Shown: piece by piece, positions 45,702-53,626 of the stretch
Position numbering within the stretch: the first letter of the stretch is position 1
How the letters are laid out: every line of letters begins with the position of its first letter
Assembly (NCBI RefSeq): GCF_000425165.1
Contig: NZ_AULG01000013.1
Location: 1-64,000, forward strand
Direction of reading: 5' to 3'
Length of the DNA: 64,000 bases
Source: Photobacterium halotolerans DSM 18316
Lineage (GTDB): Bacteria; Pseudomonadota; Gammaproteobacteria; Enterobacterales; Vibrionaceae
Translations under genes and position numbers: made by a program
Notes under the pieces: generated by a model
Seen by the model: the letters and a program-made list of their open reading frames with translations, nothing else
Database searches by the model: none
Told to the model about the DNA's origin: nothing

Positions 45702-45882
45702 TATGTCGCGCTTGAGTCTGGTGGTTCACTTGGCATGGTGTGATGCGCGCCAGGTACTCTTTGTGGGCCAAAGAGTACCCAGAAAGCCCTTTGTGTTCTT
45801 TGGCGCTGTCCGGGGCGGTGGTAGGCGCTCCCGGCGCCGACAACCTGAAAATTCGTCCTGAATTTTCCCCTTGTAGAGTGGG
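45702..45882 (+). repeat. three-hairpin repeat, copy B2
   Basis: A second full copy directly follows B1 with about 234 bp between starts. All three stems are intact. Its 3' side runs into a different repeat unit that starts GTAGAGTGGGTAACTTTGG. Confidence 0.85.
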
Positions 45883-46006
45883 TAACTTTGGATTCTGAAT
45901 CGTTGTTGGATAGAGCGTTTTGAGGCCTGCATTCATTAAGTTACCTCTGTGATTGCCGCGCAGGCGGCAATCCATGCAGCGAGTGCGGTGACGAGTTGTT
46001 ATATCT
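45872..46006 (+). repeat. companion 130-bp repeat, copy 1
   Basis: This unit links copies B2 and B3. It contains ATTGCCGC-GCAG-GCGGCAAT, a perfect 8-bp stem. It recurs with few changes at 46191-46325. Confidence 0.7.
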
Positions 46007-46017
46007 GAGTTTGAAGG

Positions 46018-46199
46018 TATGTCGCGCTTGAGTCTGGTGTCTTTGTCGGCATTGTGTGATGCGCGCCAGGTACTCTTTGTTGAGCCAAAGAGTACCCAGA
46101 AAGCCCTTTTTGTTCTTTGGTGTTGTCCGGGTTGGTTGTAGGCGCTCCCGGCGCCGACAACCTGAAAATTCGTCCTGAATTTTCCCCTTGTAGAGTGGG
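46018..46199 (+). repeat. three-hairpin repeat, copy B3
   Basis: A third full copy in the same orientation as B1 and B2. The stems of all three hairpins are unchanged, while loops and spacers differ (TTGAGC instead of TGGGC in the first loop region). Confidence 0.85.
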
Positions 46200-46325
46200 T
46201 AACTTTGGATTCTGAATCGTTGTTGGATAGAGCGTTTTTAGGTCTACATTCATTAAGTTACCTCTGTCATTGCCGCGCAGGCGGCAATCCATGCAGCGAG
46301 TACGGTGACCAGTTGTTGCATTGAT
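46191..46325 (+). repeat. companion 130-bp repeat, copy 2
   Basis: This is the second copy of the unit found at 45872, again directly after a three-hairpin copy. A truncated start of another copy (CATGTCGCGCTTGAG, 46329-46343) follows. The remaining ~290 bp up to mesX is AT-rich, with a small CATGAG...CTCATG palindrome and no gene. Confidence 0.65.
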
Positions 46326-46635
46326 GGCATGTCGCGCTTGAGCCCGGTGTTTCTTTTAGTATGGTTTGCGGGAACGTTCGACTTTAACAACTCATGAGTG
46401 TGGCTCATGGATTAATGAAATTAAATCATTTTTATTCATGGTTCGACCCAAGTATAAATCACTCTATTGTCAGCTTTATACAATATTACAGTTGGCTCTG
46501 ATTGAGGCCATTAGGTGAAAATCAAACAACTGTGACGATGACGGACTGGAAAAAACAAAAATATAAAATTGTAAAGTCCGGAAAGAAAAAGAAATAAATT
46601 CAGGATTATCTCAGAGAATTGGATGACAGGTTACC

Positions 46636-47613
46636 ATGAATAAAGATTTTAGATTTACGATAAAGAATATTTGTTTCGATGAAAATTATCATCCTTCAGA
46701 TAATACCCGTATCACAACTAACTTTGCTAATTTGGCGCGAGGTGAAAGCCGTCAAGAGAACTTGCGCAATACTTTAAAGATGATTAACAATCGTTTTAAT
46801 GCTTTGGCCAGTTGGGATAATCAAAAAGGCGATCGTTATTCTGTCGAGCTTGAAATTATTTCAGTGGATATGGATATTGAAGGCAGTGGTCAGGCTTTTC
46901 CATCGATTGAAGTATTGAAAACGAACATTGTTGATCATAAAACCAACGAACGCATTGAAGGCATTGTAGGGAATAATTTTTCCTCCTACGTGCGAGATTA
47001 TGATTTTAGCGTATTACTGTTGGATCATAATAAGAATCAACCCAAATTCAGCATTCCGGATAATTTTGGCGAACTGCATGGAAAGCTCTTCCAGTGCTTT
47101 GTTAATTCAGATGCTTACAAGGCTAATTTTAGTAAGCCGCCTGTTATCTGCCTCAGTGTTTCGGATAGCAAGATCTATCATCGCACTGAAAACCAGCATC
47201 CTGTATTGGGTTTTGAGTATCAGCCCAATGAGTCTTCGTTGACTGAGCAATATTTCAAGAAAATGGGATTGCAGGTTCGCTATTTTATGCCTCAAAACAG
47301 TGCCGCGCCTTTAGCTTTTTATTTCTTTGGTGATTTGCTCAATGATTATACGAATCTTGAGCTGATCAGCACCATCAGCACGATGGAAACGTTTCAAAAG
47401 ATTTACCGACCTGAGATTTATAATGCGAATGCTTCAGCGGGGAAATTATATCAGCCCAATTTGAAGAATCAGGATCATTCATTAACTCAAATTGTTTATG
47501 ATCGAGCAGAACGCAGCCAGTTGGCTATTGAGCAAGGTAAATTTGCTGAGGAACACTTCATCAAACCATACCAAAGTATTCTTGAGCAGTGGTCTGCTAA
47601 TTACGCTTTATAA
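46636..47613 (+). CDS. mesX: MesX, DUF1852 partner of methionine synthase MesD
   Basis: The 325-residue protein is recognised as DUF1852 (opening FRFTIKNICFDENYHPSDNTRITTNF is characteristic) and precedes a core-MetE gene. Proteins of this family, named MesX, are needed for activity of the MesD type of folate-independent methionine synthase. The mechanism is not settled to my knowledge; an oxygen-dependent step has been proposed. No signal peptide or membrane segment is present, so it is cytoplasmic. It is separated from mesD by 28 bp and is surely co-transcribed. Recognition is by memory of family sequence and gene order. Confidence 0.82.
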   Translation: MNKDFRFTIKNICFDENYHPSDNTRITTNFANLARGESRQENLRNTLKMINNRFNALASWDNQKGDRYSVELEIISVDMDIEGSGQAFPSIEVLKTNIVDHKTNERIEGIVGNNFSSYVRDYDFSVLLLDHNKNQPKFSIPDNFGELHGKLFQCFVNSDAYKANFSKPPVICLSVSDSKIYHRTENQHPVLGFEYQPNESSLTEQYFKKMGLQVRYFMPQNSAAPLAFYFFGDLLNDYTNLELISTISTMETFQKIYRPEIYNANASAGKLYQPNLKNQDHSLTQIVYDRAERSQLAIEQGKFAEEHFIKPYQSILEQWSANYAL

Positions 47614-47641
47614 TTAACGATAAATTACAATAGAGCCTATT

Positions 47642-48670
47642 ATGAAAACATTATTACCGACTTCAACTTCTGGCAGTTTACCTAAGCCCTCTTGGCTTGC
47701 AGAACCTGAAACACTTTGGTCACCCTGGAAATTACAAGGTGAGGAGTTAATAGACGGCAAACACGATGCTTTACGTGTGTCATTACAAGAGCAACAACGG
47801 GCAGGTATTGATATTGTCAGTGATGGCGAGCAAACCCGTCAGCATTTTGTGACGACCTTCATTGAGCACCTCAGCGGCGTTGATTTCGAGCAACGTAAGA
47901 CAGTGAAAATCCGTGACCGCTATGATGCGAGTGTACCGACAGTCGTGGGTCCTGTGAGTCGCCCCAAGCCGGTTTTTGTTGAAGATGCCAAGTTTTTACG
48001 TCAGCAAACCAATCAACTGATTAAATGGGCCCTGCCTGGCCCTATGACGATGATAGATACGCTTTATGATAACCATTATAAAAGCCGTGAAAAACTTGCC
48101 TGGGAATTTGCCAAAATCCTCAATCAGGAAGCCAAAGAATTAGAAGCCGCTGGTGTTGATATCATCCAATTTGATGAGCCTGCATTTAATGTGTTTTTTG
48201 ATGAGGTCAATGACTGGGGCATTGCGGCTTTGGAAAGAGCCATTGAAGGACTTCAGTGCGAAACGGCGGTACATATTTGCTACGGTTACGGCATCAAGGC
48301 TAACACAGACTGGAAAAAGACTTTGGGCTCAGAGTGGCGACAATACGAAGAAGTGTTTCCCAAACTGCAGCAATCGAATATCGATATTATCTCACTGGAA
48401 TGTCACAACTCGCGTGTTCCAATCGAGCTACTGGAACTCATTCGGGGTAAAAAAGTCATGGTAGGAGCGATTGATGTCGCAACCAATACCATTGAGACGC
48501 CAGAGGAAGTTGCCAATACCCTGCGAAAAGCACTGCAGTTTGTCGATGCCGACAAGCTTTATCCTTGCACCAACTGTGGCATGGCACCTTTATCCCGTGA
48601 CGTCGCAAGGGGCAAGCTGAATGCCTTGAGTGCAGGTGCAGACATCGTCCGAAGAGAACTATTGGCTTAG
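47642..48670 (+). CDS. mesD: folate-independent methionine synthase MesD (core MetE)
   Basis: This 342-residue enzyme corresponds to the C-terminal catalytic half of MetE. It has the substrate motif FDEPAFNVFFDEVNDWG and the zinc ligands in TAVHICYGYG, ISLECHN and YPCTNCGMAPLSRD. The N-terminal folate-handling half of MetE (about 400 residues) is absent, as in Mes-type synthases. With MesX upstream it fits the MesD class. It would methylate homocysteine from a donor other than methyltetrahydrofolate; the physiological donor is not visible here. Gene pair context and all metal ligands support the call. Confidence 0.85.
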   Translation: MKTLLPTSTSGSLPKPSWLAEPETLWSPWKLQGEELIDGKHDALRVSLQEQQRAGIDIVSDGEQTRQHFVTTFIEHLSGVDFEQRKTVKIRDRYDASVPTVVGPVSRPKPVFVEDAKFLRQQTNQLIKWALPGPMTMIDTLYDNHYKSREKLAWEFAKILNQEAKELEAAGVDIIQFDEPAFNVFFDEVNDWGIAALERAIEGLQCETAVHICYGYGIKANTDWKKTLGSEWRQYEEVFPKLQQSNIDIISLECHNSRVPIELLELIRGKKVMVGAIDVATNTIETPEEVANTLRKALQFVDADKLYPCTNCGMAPLSRDVARGKLNALSAGADIVRRELLA

Positions 48671-48836
48671 TACCAATACAGAGATGCTTAGCCGGGTTAG
48701 TGGCAGAGTTATCTTTTGATTAAATTAGTTTTTTCAAAAAACCAAACTGCTCCGCAATGATGCAAGGCGAGGATATGTTCCTCGCCTTGATTGATACGTT
48801 TACAAGGCCGTCCACGGGCTGTTCGGAGCGCCCGAT

Positions 48837-48905
48837 GCGGTTGTAGGCGCTCCCGGCGCCGACAATCTGAAAATTCGTCCTGAATTTTCCCCTGGTGGAG
48901 TGGGT
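48837..48905 (+). repeat. three-hairpin repeat, partial copy C0
   Basis: Only hairpins 2 and 3 are present (GGTTGT...GACAAT, GAAAATTC...GAATTTTC). It marks the start of the second repeat cluster, about 165 bp after mesD. Confidence 0.75.
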
Positions 48906-48957
48906 TTCTTTTCGTTTTTTGGGGGTGTTGAGGCTGTGGATATTTGTACAGCTGAGG

Positions 48958-49137
48958 TATGTCGCGCTTGAGTTCGGTGGTCCATTTGACTTTGTTTGAT
49001 GCGCGCCAGGTACTCTTTGTGGGCCAAAGAGTACCCAGAAAGCCCTTTTTGTTCTTTGGTGTTGTCCGGTTCGGTTGTAGGCGCTCCCGGCGCCGACAAC
49101 CTGAAAATTCGTCCTGAATTTTCCCCTGTGGAGTGGG
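48958..49137 (+). repeat. three-hairpin repeat, copy C1
   Basis: A full copy with hairpin 1 at 49009-49035 (GGTACTCTTTG stem), hairpin 2 at GGCGCTCCCGGCGCC, and hairpin 3. Distance to the next copy is 232 bp. Confidence 0.85.
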
Positions 49138-49189
49138 TTTCTTTTAGTTTTTTTGGGGTGTTGTGGCTGGGATTTTGGTGCAGTTGAGA

Positions 49190-49370
49190 TATGTCGCGCT
49201 TGAGTTCGGTGGTCCATTTGACTTTGTTTGATGCGCGCCAGGTACTCTTTGTGGGCCAAAGAGTACCCAGAAAGCCCTTTTTGTTCTTTGGTGTTGTCCG
49301 GGGCGGTTGTAGGCGCTCCTGGCGCCGACAACCTGAAAATTCGTCCTGAATTTTCCCCTGGGGGAGTGGG
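49190..49370 (+). repeat. three-hairpin repeat, copy C2
   Basis: A full copy; the loop of hairpin 2 reads TCCTG instead of TCCCG, leaving the stem intact. It ends about 75 bp before the toxin gene of the following toxin-antitoxin pair. Confidence 0.85.
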
Positions 49371-49446
49371 GAACGCTGGTTTATTGCTCGTGATTGAACA
49401 GGCATGCTTCAGAGTTGTTGCATCATAATCGTGGTAGAACGCAGTT

Positions 49447-49734
49447 TTATACGTCCTTTTCCGACAACACTTGTCGACAGTTACGAACCGTTAGCACTCT
49501 GATCTCATGGCCTAAGCTGTAAATAATACGATAGTGACCGAAAATGATTTCACGATAGTTCGTGTGGGGTATTTCTGGAACAAAGCGCCCCATTTCAGGC
49601 ATGCTTCCGAGTAACTTCGTTTTGTCGAAAACATCATTGACCCACTTTTCTGCAGCAGATGGATTATCTAAAGAGATGAACTCTGCTACGTCACCAAGCT
49701 TCTGAAGCGCTAAAGGAGACCAAACTACTTTCAT
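49447..49734 (-). CDS. RelE/ParE-family toxin
   Basis: This 95-residue protein has the RelE/ParE fold signature: an N-terminal helix pair with VWSPLALQKLGDVAEFI, the helix SAAEKWVNDVFDKTKLL, and strands GRFVPEI, YREIIFGHYRIIYSL and IRVLTVRNCRQVL. The Arg in HYRIIY and the C-terminal RNCRQ motif fit ParE-like toxins more than ribosome-bound RelE; the target is not certain. It overlaps the antitoxin gene by 4 bp. Such modules are common in integron arrays of Vibrionaceae, where they may stabilise the array, and one begins just beyond this pair. Confidence 0.88.
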   Translation of the reverse strand: MKVVWSPLALQKLGDVAEFISLDNPSAAEKWVNDVFDKTKLLGSMPEMGRFVPEIPHTNYREIIFGHYRIIYSLGHEIRVLTVRNCRQVLSEKDV

Positions 49735-50012
49735 TTCTTAATGCGTGCCAGCACTTGGGCGCGTGCATCTTCATGAGAAACACCCAGATCGGAAGCTAAC
49801 TGAGCTTCTGCTGTGCGCATTTCTTCCAGTAATTCGATTTTCTCTTGCATTGCCTCGTACTCTGCAACGTCAAGAACCACAGCGACACCTTTACCACGTT
49901 GTGTAATTACTAATGGACGACGAGTTTCATTGATTTGTTTGATGTAAGAAGCGACACTTGCGCGAAATTCAGACAACGGCTGAATATCTTGATCGAAATG
50001 AATACGACTCAT
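49731..50012 (-). CDS. Phd/YefM-family antitoxin
   Basis: The 93-residue antitoxin has the Phd/YefM N-domain that dimerises and binds DNA (IQPLSEFRASVASYIKQINE, then PLVITQRGKGVAVVLDVAEYEAM). A helical C-terminal tail follows and would wrap the toxin. The start at 50012 (MSRIHFDQD) is chosen because AATGGAGTTCAAC precedes it. The antitoxin comes first and the toxin start overlaps its end by 4 bp, the usual order for this family. Autoregulation is expected; the palindromic TTTGTAC/GTACAAA sequence just upstream (about 50026-50046) is a possible operator. Confidence 0.88.
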   Translation of the reverse strand: MSRIHFDQDIQPLSEFRASVASYIKQINETRRPLVITQRGKGVAVVLDVAEYEAMQEKIELLEEMRTAEAQLASDLGVSHEDARAQVLARIKK

Positions 50013-50098
50013 GTTGAACTCCATTTGGTACAAAATAACGTACAAATGATAGTTCAGCCAGCTGTGATGAGCAAGAAGTTGATGCTGCATTATCACGA

Positions 50099-50167
50099 AT
50101 GAGGGACCGCAATCGCGCCTGTTATCAGGATTTGGCCTCAAAGCCAGTGCACATGGCAGTCCCTCAT
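50099..50167. mobile_element. 69-bp MITE-like remnant with terminal inverted repeats
   Basis: ATGAGGGACCGC at the left and GCAGTCCCTCAT at the right are inverted repeats with one mismatch. The same left end and interior motifs (CCTGTTATCAGG, AAAGCCAGT, GGCAGTCCC) recur at 52433-52515. It is probably a short remnant of an insertion element. Confidence 0.5.
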
Positions 50168-50191
50168 GAGATGTTTGTGAGCACCGCGTGG

Positions 50192-50617
50192 CTACATCAT
50201 GCACTCTGTCGCCGTTTTCGCTTGTGCGACACCTTTTTCGATGATTGCCAATACTTGATCGTTCTTCACTGAAGACACGATTTTATCGAGCAAATTTTCT
50301 GCTGTCGCCTCAGAAGAAACATCAACTAAGCAACTGTAACTGTGAGAAATTTTATCGGTTGCTGCTACAACCGCTTGATGGTCAGTGAAATCTGTGTTGA
50401 TCAATGAGTCTATCGACTGAGTAAAATCTTGAGCCTTTTGTGTCGCATCACCAAAAACTTCAAGATTGAGATGATTCAAATCTAGTGAATCTGCCTTCTG
50501 CTGCAGACTATCGACTGCTTTGTTCGCTGCAGCTTGAGCCTCATCAATTGCTTTACTCGCATCATCACAACCCACTAAAGCGAGTATTAAAGTCAATGTG
50601 ATTACTGATTTTTTCAT
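50192..50617 (-). CDS. hypothetical lipoprotein
   Basis: The 141-residue protein starts with a lipoprotein signal peptide (MKKSVITLTLILALVGCDD, lipid-modified Cys17). The mature part is helical and Ala/Asp/Lys-rich, with heptad-like KAIDEAQAAANKAVDSLQQKA that could form a coiled coil. Two further cysteines (SYSCLVD and TATECMM) may make a disulfide. I do not recognise a family. It has AAAAATC-rich start sequence with CTTAAG upstream. It lies at the entry of the integron array and may itself be a cassette gene, though no clear attC is seen beside it. Confidence 0.6.
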   Translation of the reverse strand: MKKSVITLTLILALVGCDDASKAIDEAQAAANKAVDSLQQKADSLDLNHLNLEVFGDATQKAQDFTQSIDSLINTDFTDHQAVVAATDKISHSYSCLVDVSSEATAENLLDKIVSSVKNDQVLAIIEKGVAQAKTATECMM

Positions 50618-50706
50618 CTTAAGCCTCTGAGTAAGAAAGAGATGCCGATACTAAACGAAGGCTTAGAAGCAATGAACAAAAATACCGTAACAGGATACGA
50701 CCATAA

Positions 50707-50948
<242 letters not shown>

Positions 50949-50953
50949 GTTTG

Positions 50954-51280
50954 TTATGTTCGTTGCGCCTTAAGTGTGTTAACCCCGAAATTTAATATCA
51001 TGAGAGATGGCAGAACTAGGACTACACCATAAAATTTAAGATATTGATCGTTTTGCATATACGAACCAAAAGGTTCTAATACCCATAAACCGCATAAACA
51101 CAACAAAGCCCAACCACCACTAATTAGTAGGAAAGACATAAACATTGGGAATGTCAAAACATGATCGCTTAGAGCAATCTGGGATTTACGTTTTGTACCG
51201 AAGTAGCCCAATCCTAAAACAGAGCAAATAGCACTAATAATGCCCGTTATCCCGTTAATAGTTTCCCAGTCCATATGCAT
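50954..51280 (-). CDS. hypothetical membrane protein (integron cassette)
   Basis: This 108-residue protein has three predicted membrane segments (GITGIISAICSVLGLGYFG, MFMSFLLISGGWALLCLCGL, FYGVVLVLPSLMILNFGV) with a short basic loop GTKRKSQ. It is AT-rich, has no recognised domain, and lies on the minus strand like its neighbours. Its stop codon is followed on that strand by CGAACATAAC, which may be a cassette R'' site. A CTAGGGAGATATAATGCAT start region gives a good ribosome-binding site (GGGAG). The function is unknown. Confidence 0.6.
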   Translation of the reverse strand: MHMDWETINGITGIISAICSVLGLGYFGTKRKSQIALSDHVLTFPMFMSFLLISGGWALLCLCGLWVLEPFGSYMQNDQYLKFYGVVLVLPSLMILNFGVNTLKAQRT

Positions 51281-51301
51281 TATATCTCCCTAGAACATAA
51301 C

Positions 51302-51570
51302 GAATGACATGGACTCCCCCTCATCAGGTTTCGCCACACTTGTTAAGTCTGATGACGAAATCGCCTGAGGCCATCAACATGTCACTATCTATCAATAGCA
51401 TTGATTTAGCCAAACATAGCTTCAGTACTCACGGTGAAGATCACCAAGACAAGGTGTTGATCCACAAAACAATAACGCGGTCAAAAGTCCTTGAGACGTT
51501 TGCTAATATCCACCCGCAACTATCGGGATCGAAGCCAGCCCCCCGTAGCAGAGGCAACCCGCCACACCGC
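51302..51570 (+). mobile_element. IS110/IS1111-type remnant R2
   Basis: After TAAC comes GAATGACATGGACTCCCCC, then the transposase start at 51379 (MSLSINSIDLAKHSFSTHG). This is the IS110 N-terminal DEDD-type start with its first Asp. It runs to about 51530, where the frame becomes unrelated. The 3' part of the transposase is missing. Confidence 0.75.
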
Positions 51571-51622
51571 CGCCCTCCGGCGTTCAACCAAGCTATTTCC
51601 ATAATAATGCCGCTTCGGGCTT

Positions 51623-51677
51623 GTCCAACACCCGGATAAAGTGTCGGCTGCGAGACACTTATCCTTATTTGTTATGT
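51623..51677 (-). repeat. attC site of the phosphatase cassette
   Basis: On the minus strand R'' ACATAAC (containing the gene's TAA stop) and R' GTTGGAC, a perfect GTTRRRY, flank a stem GGATAAGTGTC...GACACTTTATCC with one bulge. Size (55 bp) and symmetry fit an attC site. Confidence 0.8.
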
Positions 51678-52142
51678 GTTTTTCAGCTCAGTAAGAACCG
51701 CCACTGAAAACTTACTCCAGCCAGGTGCAGTAAATGCAATATTTCGGATATTTTTCACTGCTTTCATTGCTTCTTTAACTTCATAGCCTTCCGACTGCAT
51801 TAGATAAGTGGCAAGAGCCAAACCCGTACGATCTTTTCCTGATTTACAGTGAATTAAAACAATTCCTTCCGTTCGATTTTTATTGATGAACTCAACGATT
51901 CTAGGTAAGGCTTCCACACAAAACTCTAGGTCACCGCTTTGAATGGGTACATTACTTGAAAGCGGAATATGACCATAAACTATCCCTAACTCACTTAATC
52001 TCGAAGTGTGAACCAATTCTCCATCGTTAACGGATAGAATGGCTCTAATATTGTTACGTTTGAGTTCATCGAGATCCCACATGAGTTTGTCTGGTCCACA
52101 CCTGCCAGACACGGACTCGTCGATGAAAAACAAATCTTTCAT
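51672..52142 (-). CDS. dual-specificity phosphatase-like protein (integron cassette)
   Basis: The 156-residue protein has the cysteine phosphatase P-loop HCKSGKDRTG at about residue 98, with the general acid likely in the preceding loop near SSNVPIQSGD. The N-terminal region KDLFFIDESVSGRCGPDK and WDLDELKRNNIRAILSVND is typical of DSP-type enzymes. It probably removes phosphate from a protein or small molecule. It fills one cassette: R' GTTATGTG lies just upstream on the minus strand and an attC overlaps its stop codon. Such phosphatases are recurrent cassette cargo. Confidence 0.85.
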   Translation of the reverse strand: MKDLFFIDESVSGRCGPDKLMWDLDELKRNNIRAILSVNDGELVHTSRLSELGIVYGHIPLSSNVPIQSGDLEFCVEALPRIVEFINKNRTEGIVLIHCKSGKDRTGLALATYLMQSEGYEVKEAMKAVKNIRNIAFTAPGWSKFSVAVLTELKNT

Positions 52143-52164
52143 GCGTTCTCCATTCTACACATAA

Positions 52165-52329
52165 CTAATGACATGGACTCTCCCTCATTAGGCTTTGTCA
52201 CACTAGGTAAGTCTGACTACGAAATTACCTGAGGCCACTTGTCACCATCTATCTATGGCATCGATTTAGCCAAACACAGCTTCAGTATCCACGGTGAAGA
52301 TCACCAAGGCAAGGTGCTGATTTACGGAT
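52165..52329 (+). mobile_element. IS110/IS1111-type remnant R3
   Basis: TAATGACATGGACTCTCCCTCATT marks the left end next to the cassette boundary GTTATGTG (minus strand). The transposase N-terminus survives only as a degraded stretch (GCATCGATTTAGCC...AAGGTGCTGAT); the ATG is lost. Confidence 0.6.
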
Positions 52330-52432
52330 TCACTTGTTCACCGGGTTATTGCAACAGCCAATGATGCTGTAAGGTTCAGGCTTTTTGCGGAAAAGCCTGA
52401 TCATGCGGCTAGCACCTTTGATGCTTTCTAAC
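52330..52432 (-). other. cassette remnant with 24-codon ORF
   Basis: On the minus strand GTTAGAAAGC (52423-52432) looks like a cassette R' end. It is followed by a 24-codon ORF starting at 52404 (MIRLFRKKPEPYSIIGCC). A perfect 10-bp hairpin (TCAGGCTTTT/AAAAGCCTGA, 52376-52400) lies inside it. It is either a truncated cassette gene or non-coding. Confidence 0.35.
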
Positions 52433-52592
52433 GAATGAGGAACCGCAACCGCGTCCTGTTATCAGGGTCATGGCACCAAAGCCAGTTAACAGACCGAATG
52501 TAGAGCGGCAGTCCCAAACCTTGCATTACTTGAACTTGGATTAATGCAATTACTTCACCTAATCTGTTTCGCTTTAAATACTCTTTTTCCAT
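52428..52592 (-). pseudogene. truncated integron cassette gene
   Basis: A cassette opens with GTTAGGC at 52611-52617, and ATG 52592 starts MEKEYLKRNRLGEVIALIQV. This resembles the N-terminus of a hypothetical protein often found in integron cassettes. After about 20-22 codons the sequence enters the insertion-element remnant (52433-52515) and the frame runs to a stop at 52428. The rest of the gene is lost. Confidence 0.55.
52433..52515. mobile_element. second copy of the GAATGAGG-type remnant
   Basis: GAATGAGGAACCGCAACCGC begins directly behind CTAAC, the GTTAG of a cassette boundary. CCTGTTATCAGG, AAAGCCAGT and GGCAGTCCC match the element at 50099-50167. It interrupts the cassette gene that starts at 52592. 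Confidence 0.55.
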
Positions 52593-52610
52593 GAGAGGGT
52601 TACTTTAATC

Positions 52611-52667
52611 GCCTAACGCCGCCAGCAGAGGCGCAGCTTTGCTGCGGCTGACTGGCCTTGTTAGGGC
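52611..52667 (-). repeat. attC site
   Basis: On the minus strand CCCTAAC (R'') and GTTAGGC (R', perfect GTTRRRY) bracket an imperfect palindrome with AGCCGCAGCAAAGCTGCG. It lies at the 3' end of the amidase-like cassette and forms the 5' edge of the following cassette. Confidence 0.85.
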
Positions 52668-53248
52668 TGATAACCTGATATATCGCCAACGACATCATAA
52701 ATATGTAAGCGAGCGTCTTTGCTAATATCACCGGGGTTTGACCCAGGCTCATTCTCTGGTACCGGCATCCCGAAATATTCGTAATATGAGATCCATTGAT
52801 CATGTACTTCACCAGTTTCAATGTCTCTGAAACTCATTGGTTGTTCAGTAAAAAACTCTGTACCGCCATTCGCATGTTTAAACATATCAACAATTAGCTC
52901 ACTGCAATATAAAGCTGACTCACCTGTCAGATACAAGTGATCATAAGGAATATTTCGTTGCTCAAGTCCATATACTATAGCGTCTGGAATCAAATCTTGA
53001 TGGCTGCTCTTCAATCGCCCAATCATATACCTTGGATTTGAACGGTGATCTCTTGAACGCCGGATATGAGTCGCAATGTTGGTTAGCCGAACTTCGGGGT
53101 AGTATGCTTCTAAGACGTACTTACCAAATGAGTTCTCAACAACCACTCCAACGTGGTTTACCCTCGCCCCACGAAATCCTTCGGTAACAGATGATATTGC
53201 ATTAGCAGAGCTACCAATTTGCGTAAAAATAAGATCGCCTGTTCTCAT
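52661..53248 (-). CDS. YiiX/YebB-like permuted NlpC/P60 hydrolase (integron cassette)
   Basis: The 195-residue protein resembles the YiiX/YebB-type permuted papain-like hydrolases. The N-terminal MRTGDLIFTQIGSSANAISS leads to the His region ARVNHVGVVVEN, and the Cys lies further on in ESALYCSELIVDMFK. In this permuted family the His precedes the Cys, as seen here. Lipid-linked or cell-wall amides are possible substrates. The start at 53248 is chosen for the AAGGAATTT ribosome-binding site; the frame stays open upstream to 53410 but runs through an attC site. It occupies a complete cassette between two attC sites. Confidence 0.78.
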   Translation of the reverse strand: MRTGDLIFTQIGSSANAISSVTEGFRGARVNHVGVVVENSFGKYVLEAYYPEVRLTNIATHIRRSRDHRSNPRYMIGRLKSSHQDLIPDAIVYGLEQRNIPYDHLYLTGESALYCSELIVDMFKHANGGTEFFTEQPMSFRDIETGEVHDQWISYYEYFGMPVPENEPGSNPGDISKDARLHIYDVVGDISGYQP

Positions 53249-53267
53249 AATAAATTCCTTATACAGA

Positions 53268-53341
53268 GCCCTAACGCCCGCAGCACGGGCAAAGTTGAAG
53301 CGCAGCGGAAACTTTGTCCCTGTGGCTGCGCTTGTTAGCTG
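53268..53341 (-). repeat. attC site
   Basis: On the minus strand CAGCTAAC (R'') and GTTAGGGC (R') flank a 60-bp palindrome with GCGCAGCCACAGGGACAAAGTTTCC and its partner GGAAACTTTGCCCGTG-like arm interrupted by CGCTGCGC. Size and layout are typical of Vibrio-type attC sites. Confidence 0.88.
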
Positions 53342-53351
53342 TTGAATGCAC

Positions 53352-53459
53352 TTAGGCCAATAGGTGCAAACCTGCCACGCTGCTGACTCCGATAGCCCAT
53401 AAAGTTTCAAACGTAGAGCTTAAAAAAATACGAGTTCGAGCAGTTAATGTTTTTACCAT
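53352..53459 (-). CDS. 35-residue cassette miniprotein
   Basis: A 35-codon ORF begins MVKTLTARTRIFLSSTFETL and ends in a hydrophobic WAIGVSSVAGLHLLA. It is preceded by AAGGAGGTGTCT, a perfect Shine-Dalgarno at optimal spacing, which is the strongest in the region. The same frame is open upstream to a GTG at 53585, giving a 77-residue product with a membrane helix (PLAIVGSIALLLILLRY), but that start has no clear ribosome-binding site. Both forms are possible. The stop lies 10 bp before an attC, so it is the cargo of a cassette. No function can be assigned. Confidence 0.5.
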   Translation of the reverse strand: MVKTLTARTRIFLSSTFETLWAIGVSSVAGLHLLA

Positions 53460-53626
53460 AGACACCTCCTTATCATTGTTGTCGTTGGCCAAAAGAACCA
53501 AACGGATACTTACGTAACGCAGCAAAATCAATAACAAGGCTATGGAGCCAACAATCGCTAGGGGAATTGAACCCCCACCTATCACCCCTATTGGACTAAA
53601 TGCACTCTCTCCTTAAGACAGCTAAC

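Noticed and set aside
46360..46380. GGGAACGTTCG resembling a ScrR operator
   Set aside because: Only half of the motif matches and it lies far from any sugar gene; the TTGCAA half is missing.
48720..49405. Long minus-strand ORFs of about 200 codons across the repeat cluster (and similar ones at 38362-38802, 45323-45975, 45999-46292, 56121-56605)
   Set aside because: They are translations of the three-hairpin repeats, shift between frames, have no ribosome-binding sites and share only repeat-derived peptide (KNKKGFLGTL-like). They are best seen as artefacts of a repetitive element.
53535..53570. tRNA-like TpsiC arm (GGTTCAATTCCC on the minus strand)
   Set aside because: No acceptor stem, D-arm or anticodon arm could be built around it; it lies in the leader of a cassette ORF.
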